From: CAVTJX01 sp963735175
GTDB taxonomy: Bacteria; Electryoneota; RPQS01
Direction: 5' to 3'
DNA length: 64,000 bases
Assembly (NCBI GenBank): GCA_963735175.1
Contig: CAVTJX010000015.1
Coordinates: forward strand, 124,001 to 188,000
In this document: positions 58,549-64,000 of the stretch, one piece after another
Layout: the number at the start of each line of letters is the position of its first letter
Position numbering within the stretch: the stretch's first letter is position 1
Program-made: the position numbers and the translations under genes
Notes under the pieces: generated by a model
Told to the model about the DNA's origin: nothing
The model's input: the letters and a program-made list of their open reading frames with translations, nothing else
Databases searched by the model: none

Positions 58549-59652
58549 ATGTCATTGTGCCGACTGTGGATTATTTGCTTGCTCCTCTGTCTCGCGCCCG
58601 CCCTCTCACGGGGGCAGGACGTTTACGTGCTCATGACGCTGCACAACCTCGGTTGTCGGCAAGCGGACCACACATACACGGGCATGATTCCCGCGAACAG
58701 CTTCGATGAAGGCGACCGGGTGGACGTGATCCTCGCGGGCACGAACGGCCGCATCGATGCGCCCAACGCCGACGGCACCCCCGGCGGCGACGACCAGCTT
58801 GCTCAGAATCCGGGCGTGCCGTTCGCCATGAATCCGGCATCGTTCACCCATTGGCCCAACACATTTTATTCGCCCGAAGCGATTCTTATCCAGCGCACGA
58901 ACGCCGGACCGGAACCCGCTTTGCACGTTGGCTCAAAATTTTACGTGCGCGCCTGGAACGGACCGGCGCCGCATGTGTCGTCCCGCTATTTCAACTCGCA
59001 GCGATTATGGCAGGACTTCCCCATTGGTGTGGAGAACTGCAACGTAGATAGCGCCGTCCGCACCGTGCGCACGCAACTGGCGCTGCCGAGCCTCATCACC
59101 TATGCCGTGACGTTTGACGCCGGCCACGCCTACAGCTCCCCTCAGACTCCGTTGCCCCAGGTGCTCACGCCCAACGGCGGAGAAACCTGGATGGAAGGCG
59201 ACACGGTGGTGGTTCGCTGGAGCGGCGCGCCCCTGGCCACGCACGTTGATGTACTCCTCCGCCGCGCGGGCAGCGTCTGGGAAAAAATCATCGCCACCAC
59301 CGCCAACGACAGCTCGGCGCCCTGGATCGTGACGCTGCCGGAGGTCGTCTCCTGTTCACTGCGAGTGCAGGAATCGGCGGACACCACACGATTCGATTTG
59401 ACAGATTCAACCTTTGCGATCATCACAGTGGACACGCCGCCCCTCGCGCCGCGCGTTGTCGCCATCGCCGATTCGGCGCAGGTGATGCTGCTCTGGCCTC
59501 GTGTTGCCCACGCCACACACTACCAGATCGAGCAATCCGTGGATTTCGTTACCTGGGAAATCGTTTCCGTAACCCCTGATACAACTTACATACAGCCGGT
59601 GCCAACCACCCCCTTCGTCCGCCACTATTTCCGTATCCGCAGCCAACGCTAA
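58549..59652 (+). CDS. Secreted protein with PNGGE-type and fibronectin-III-like domains
   Basis: 367 residues from ATG 58549; a GTG at 58537 overlapping the previous gene is an alternative. Signal peptide MSLCRLWIICLLLCLAPALS. The N-terminal 190 residues are unassigned (DVYVLMTLHNLGCRQADHTY). Then comes a domain starting LTPNGGETWMEGDTVVVRWS, a Ser/Thr-rich-anchor (Kre9-like) motif common in secreted FCB proteins, and a C-terminal FN3-like domain (APRVVAIADSAQVMLLWPRV). No sorting tail is seen. Likely surface or extracellular. Confidence 0.75.
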   Translation: MSLCRLWIICLLLCLAPALSRGQDVYVLMTLHNLGCRQADHTYTGMIPANSFDEGDRVDVILAGTNGRIDAPNADGTPGGDDQLAQNPGVPFAMNPASFTHWPNTFYSPEAILIQRTNAGPEPALHVGSKFYVRAWNGPAPHVSSRYFNSQRLWQDFPIGVENCNVDSAVRTVRTQLALPSLITYAVTFDAGHAYSSPQTPLPQVLTPNGGETWMEGDTVVVRWSGAPLATHVDVLLRRAGSVWEKIIATTANDSSAPWIVTLPEVVSCSLRVQESADTTRFDLTDSTFAIITVDTPPLAPRVVAIADSAQVMLLWPRVAHATHYQIEQSVDFVTWEIVSVTPDTTYIQPVPTTPFVRHYFRIRSQR

Positions 59653-59802
59653 TGCCCCATTCCCGTGGGGATCTCCCTGCTCCGAGTGCGCCTCTCTGAC
59701 TTGCCTTTATTTCAACAGTCTATAACATTTCGCACGGCTATGTGCTTATTAATTCGTACATGTGCGAATCTAAGTGATTTGAGCCTGAATTTCGCTGGCA
59801 TA

Positions 59803-59831
59803 TTGACATACTGCGGTATATTTCATAAATT
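59803..59831 (+). promoter_or_regulatory. Sigma70-like promoter for the vWA/LamG protein gene
   Basis: Perfect TTGACA (59803-59808), 17-base spacer, TAAATT (59826-59831), about 90 bases before ATG 59921, which has GGAGG at about -13. Confidence 0.6.
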
Positions 59832-59920
59832 ACTCCGGATTTTCGTATCTTGATCACGATATATCATTCTCTTTGTTGACGCCTGCGCCGTCGCAGGGCT
59901 AAACCCGTGGAGGTCTTATT

Positions 59921-62900
59921 ATGAGACTGCGCGATGTTTTTACCACACTGCCGTCCCTCTGCCGGACGGCGGTTCTCGTTTGTCTGGCGTCGGCCATGGC
60001 AGCAAGTGCCGTACCCCAAGGATCCGCTGTAAAGGCGGATTTAAACATGCTGGGACAAAATAGCGTCATCGCCTCTGCGGATCTACGTTATTATGCCGAA
60101 CCGGGTTCTTCGGAGATTCAAATTCTTAACGCCCGCCATGAAGTCACCGGTGTTCGTAAAGTCACAGATGAACAGGGCAAGCCAGTGTCGATTTTTGCCC
60201 TGTACTACTCGGAGGACAACAGCACCCTGGTGGTCGCGAGTTCGACCACTACTCCAGCAGACATCTACGCGGTGGACATGACGACCGGACAAGCCACATT
60301 CCGCAGTCGTACGGGTGGGGACCTCCGGTCGGCATTGCGCGTAGCGGCGCACATTCGCCCCGCTGTCGATTCGCCGCGCGCGGCTGCCGCGAGTGAACGC
60401 GCCTCTGCGGCGCTTTCCGGTGGCGTAGTGATTGAGACGCAGGCCGAGCGGACGAATCTGGAAGATCCGGGTTACGCGCAGCAAAAAGCGGCGGAGGTTG
60501 CCCGCCATGGCAATGGCAGCCTGGATGTCGTTGTTGGAATGCTCTGTAACAGCCTGGTCTGCGTACGTATCGACGAAGACGGTGATTTTGACATTGGTAC
60601 AGCGGATGGACGCTCCCTGCTCTATCACTACCCCGGCACCGATCCCGCCACGACGGATATCCGGATCTTCATTGACAGCGCCATTTATAATCTAACCCCG
60701 GAGCGAGGCATTGCCTGTAGCGGAAACGCTTCGTTCGTTTCCTGGTCGATCCCTCTGGATTCGTTGAGCATCCATGTGTTTTATGCCATCGGCAGCATTG
60801 GCGTGGAAGTGATCCATACGCCGGTGCTCTTCAGCGTCACAACCGCGGCGATCCTGACAAAGACGATTGTCACGAATAATGACAGTCTTCCCCACGCCCT
60901 CGGCGTACTTTATCAGTATGACACGGACGTGGCGGACGACGACGCCGCCGAATTATATATGGGCCCCAACCACCTGCTGACCGAAACCTGCTTTGACGCG
61001 CCGTTCCCGAGCAATTACTGGGATGCGGTGCCCGCCAGTGGAACCCTCGTCGGTCGCTCCACTTTCGTCGGCGGCGAAGCGGTGACGCCGGATCACATGG
61101 CGTTTGGCGCCTGGCCGGATTATTTCTCGCATGTGTGTTGGGATCGCGTCTGTGCCGGTCTCCCATACGGCGATTCGTCTGTGCTTTACCGGTGGGATCC
61201 GACCCCCGTCGCGGGAGGCGCGAGCCGTACCGTCGCCACCTACTATGGTGTCGGCGAAGTCATAGTGGGTGCGGGCGAATTGCAGATTTCCGTGGTGGCG
61301 CCGCCGCTGGCTTGTGTGGCCGGCAATGTCGCTCCGGATCCCTTTAACCTACTGGTCAATGTGACGAATACGGGCACCGGACCGTGTTCCAATATTCTTG
61401 TGACACTGGCCGATGGGACGGGTCCCGGCGGTTCTACGGCGATTCTCAGCCCCAATCCGGTGCTGATTCCGCTGTTAAATCCCGGCAGCAACGCGGCCAT
61501 CAATTTCGTGGTCGATCTTCTCGGCTTCGCTCAGCGGAGGCTGCATCTATTTCGATGTGACGGCCGTTCCCGCGGTATTTGACAGTATCATCGGCTGCGC
61601 GCCCAATTCGCTGCTGGATGTTTGCGTCAATGTGCCGCCCTGTGCGCCTCCGGGGTTCATCGGAGTCAATTTCGCTGTACCAACCTTCTCCTGTGACGGC
61701 GGAGTCGTGTCCCCGGATCAATTCAACCTGAACATGCATGTGGCGAATACCGGTGGTTCCCTGTGCGACCTCGTTTCGATCACTCTCACCGGCGGTGTCG
61801 GGCCCGGCGGTGCCGCGACGGTCACGACGGTCAGCCCGGTGCTCGTCGGACCCCTGGCGCCATCCGCCAGCACCGATATCTCGTTTGGCATTGACATCAC
61901 GCCGTCTGGCACCGGAGGTTGCATTTTCCTGAGTGCCCTGGTGACGTCCACCTGCGGCGCATATTTCATCGACTTTATTTGCCTCGATGTGCCCGCCTGC
62001 ACCGGTATTCCGGGCAATTGCGGCCCGATGGACGTCGTGTTTGCCGTCGATATTACGGGCTCCATGGGCGGTGCCATCGGCAACGTGGCTACGGAATTGC
62101 CCAATATCATCTCGGCGGCCAATCTTGCTTCGGGTGGCGATGTTCGTTTCGGCCTGTTGACGTTCTGGGACCGGGTACATGTTGTGCACAACATGACTTT
62201 CGATCAAATCGCTGTGTCAACTTCCATTGGCGGCCTCACTGCCGGCGGCGGCGCGGGCGAACCCGAGGCATCGGACGAAACGCTGCGCGAAATCATCACC
62301 CAGGACGCGCTCTGCACCGACGGCACCGAGTTCACCGGCGCCTTCCGTCCCGGAGCCATTAAGATCATCGTGCTCATCACGGATGCGCGGCCCGGTGGTT
62401 GTAATGATTTGTATGAGCCGGGCATCGATAACGTAAACGCTCACCAGCGCGCACTGGATGCGCTGGGCGCTGACATTCTCCTCTCCGCGGTGTTTATCCC
62501 GACATGGCCGGATTACGAGGCGGAAATCATCCCCATCATGAACGACTATGCTGCCACTTCCGGCGGCAAGTACACGATGGTCAACTCCGACGGCTCGGGC
62601 ACAGGCGCGGCAATTACGGACATCATCGAAAACTGTGGTTCGGCGGACGACTGTGAAGGGCCGCATTGCAGTTCGGCCTCGGCGCAGGGTATCTCAGCCG
62701 TCTCCGGTCTGATTTCTGACGCTGTGATGCAGATCACCGAAGACGGGGAAGTAAAGCTGTCGTGGACGCCCGTGGACGCCGCAGACTTCTACCAGGTCTA
62801 CCAGGGCACTGAATTTGACGCTCCGCAGAACTGGGCGCCCGTCGGCACGCCGCTGGAGCCGACCTGCATTATACCGCAAAACGTGCTCGACCGTGTGCAC

Positions 62901-63563
62901 ACGGGACGGGCGCAGTATTTCTACGTTCAGGCCAAGCAGATCTCCACGGTGCTGCTGTCGTCGGATTTGGCCTGCTGGCCGTTGGATGAAGGCGTCGGCA
63001 CGCTGGCAGAGGATTTTGCGCAGAACAACGACGGCACAATCGTTGGCGCGGATTGGGCGACCGGACCCTCGGGGCACCCCGGTCTGCACTTTGAATACGG
63101 CGACTATGTCGATCTGGCCAACAACATGGAGTTCTACGGTCAGCCGCTGCAGGTCGAGGCCTGTGTCAGCATTTCCAGTTACCCGACCGTGCCGACCGGC
63201 GCCTACTATATCTTCGCCTGCCACCGCTACGCCACATGGTTCGAAGGCTTCGGGCTGCGCGTCGATGTCCATGGCCGGCTGCTGTCGGAAGTGTGGAACC
63301 GCGACACGCAGAGCTGGAACACCCTCTGGGCTCCCATGAACAAGCGCGTGCCGCTGAACGAGCCTTTCCTCGTGACGGCGGTCATCAATGGCAACCATTC
63401 GATGCTGCTCCTGAACGGCGAGGTGGTAGCCGCCGGGATCCAGAACTACGAGAGCATCACCAATGGTTTCCACATGACCATCGGCGCGCACAACTACAAC
63501 GACGGCCGCTTCCAGTACCACATGCGCGGCGATATCCACTGGCTGAAGGTCTCGCAGTTCTAA
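59921..63563 (+). CDS. Secreted vWA and LamG-domain protein, frame broken once
   Basis: About 1213 residues after joining two frames near 61530, where one extra base separates VVDLLG from SGGCIYFDVTAV. Signal peptide MRLRDVFTTLPSLCRTAVLV, with cleavage near ASA. The first 450 residues form a beta-rich region. Two repeats starting with proline-cysteine-rich stretches follow (LACVAGNVAPDPFNLLVNVT; FSCDGGVVSPDQFNLNMHVA). A von Willebrand A domain begins near 62025 with a MIDAS-like VFAVDITGSMGGA (DxTGS). Near 62950-63560 a LamG/concanavalin domain appears (WPLDEGVGTLAEDFAQNNDG, LHFEYGDYVDLANNMEF). No sorting tail is seen. An adhesion or matrix-binding role is plausible. Confidence 0.8.
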
Positions 63564-63586
63564 GCGAGTTTCCACCGTGCAATTCC

Positions 63587-63619
63587 GGCCCCGCCCTTCT
63601 GGGCGGGGCCGTTTTTTTT
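63587..63619 (+). terminator. Intrinsic terminator after vWA/LamG gene
   Basis: 10-bp stem GGCCCCGCCC/GGGCGGGGCC, TTCT loop, then G and eight T residues. Confidence 0.9.
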
Positions 63620-63723
63620 CCGGCGAGTTGACATTTGAGCGGAACCGTGGTATCTTTACGCCGGGGATAGCGACGTTCTTCACGGGAATTATGGAAATTC
63701 AATAATTCAAACGAGCAGGAACC

Positions 63724-64000
63724 ATGTACGCAGCAGATTGGACGAAGGAATGCCCGATTGCGATTACCGTCTGCGACCGCGTGGGGACGATTATTCACAT
63801 GAACCCCCGGTCGGTGGATATTTTTGCGAACGACGGCGGTCTGGCTTTGATTGGGCAGAATGTCCTCGACTGTCATCCCGAACCTGCACGGACGAAGACC
63901 CGGATCCTGCTCGAACAGCAACGATCGAACTTCTACACGATTGAGAAGGCCGGCCGGAAAAAAATGATCTGCCAGATTCCGTGGTATCAGGCGGGCGCGT
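63724..64000 (+). CDS. PAS-domain protein, 3' end beyond the window
   Basis: 92 residues are visible from ATG 63724, with GCAGGA upstream. The sequence (CPIAITVCDRVGTIIHMN, then GQNVLDCHPEPARTKT, FYTIEKAGRKKMICQIPWY) is a PAS domain of the small stand-alone class found in sensor or signalling proteins. The frame is open at the end of the window, so any output domain is not seen. Confidence 0.8.
   Translation, partial: MYAADWTKECPIAITVCDRVGTIIHMNPRSVDIFANDGGLALIGQNVLDCHPEPARTKTRILLEQQRSNFYTIEKAGRKKMICQIPWYQAGA

Overview
The window looks like a chromosomal piece of an uncultured bacterium of the Fibrobacteres-Chlorobi-Bacteroidetes (FCB) side of the tree. This rests on large secreted modular proteins, one ending in a YPNPFNP-type C-terminal sorting domain, dense lipoprotein and beta-barrel genes, and GC-rich coding sequence with ordinary sigma70-like promoters and ATGA stop/start overlaps. 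The exact phylum cannot be fixed from the sequence alone. No tRNA, rRNA, CRISPR array, transposase or integrase was seen.

Layout. 1-5858: a very long multi-PAS NarX-type kinase (cut by the window edge) with its LuxR-type regulator, then a lone receiver and a lone histidine-kinase-type ATPase domain. 7017-13782: a giant secreted repeat protein. 14047-16141: a cysteine synthase facing a TrmB-type regulator. 17073-20372: a secreted protein with P-domain and sorting tail. 20504-24690: two paralogous membrane proteins of identical length around small genes, including an RRM protein. 25212-36392: an almost gapless heme operon, hemC-D-E-N-H-Y-ccsA/hemX-A-B-(small membrane protein)-L, covering every step from glutamyl-tRNA to protoheme. 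36444-38247: a second two-component pair. 38795-49904: an extracellular electron transfer locus made of an NHL beta-propeller, a six-heme cytochrome closely resembling the nanowire protein OmcS, an outer-membrane beta-barrel with an inserted discoidin-like domain, two CsgG-type proteins, a double-parvulin foldase, and 26-heme and 16-heme cytochromes. 57036-49999 (minus strand): a chaperone-usher-like pilus locus with a tip-like protein, three nearly identical tandem pilin-like genes, a PapD-type chaperone and a 1025-residue usher-like protein. 57816-63563: secreted proteins, including a vWA/LamG protein. 63724-end: start of a PAS protein.

How it fits together. The heme operon can supply the 48 covalent hemes encoded by the three adjacent cytochromes, and a CcsA/HemX-like membrane protein is embedded in it. 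The cytochrome locus carries the parts expected for a heme filament and its export or assembly. The pilus-like locus converges on the cytochrome locus at 49904/49999.

Quality warning. At least fifteen conserved or repetitive reading frames are broken by single-base shifts. Fourteen of them require skipping exactly one extra base, and most lie in short homopolymers. These are best read as sequence errors, so the broken genes are annotated here as single genes. One error creates a false hemY-ccsA fusion and another removes the sixth heme of the OmcS-like protein.
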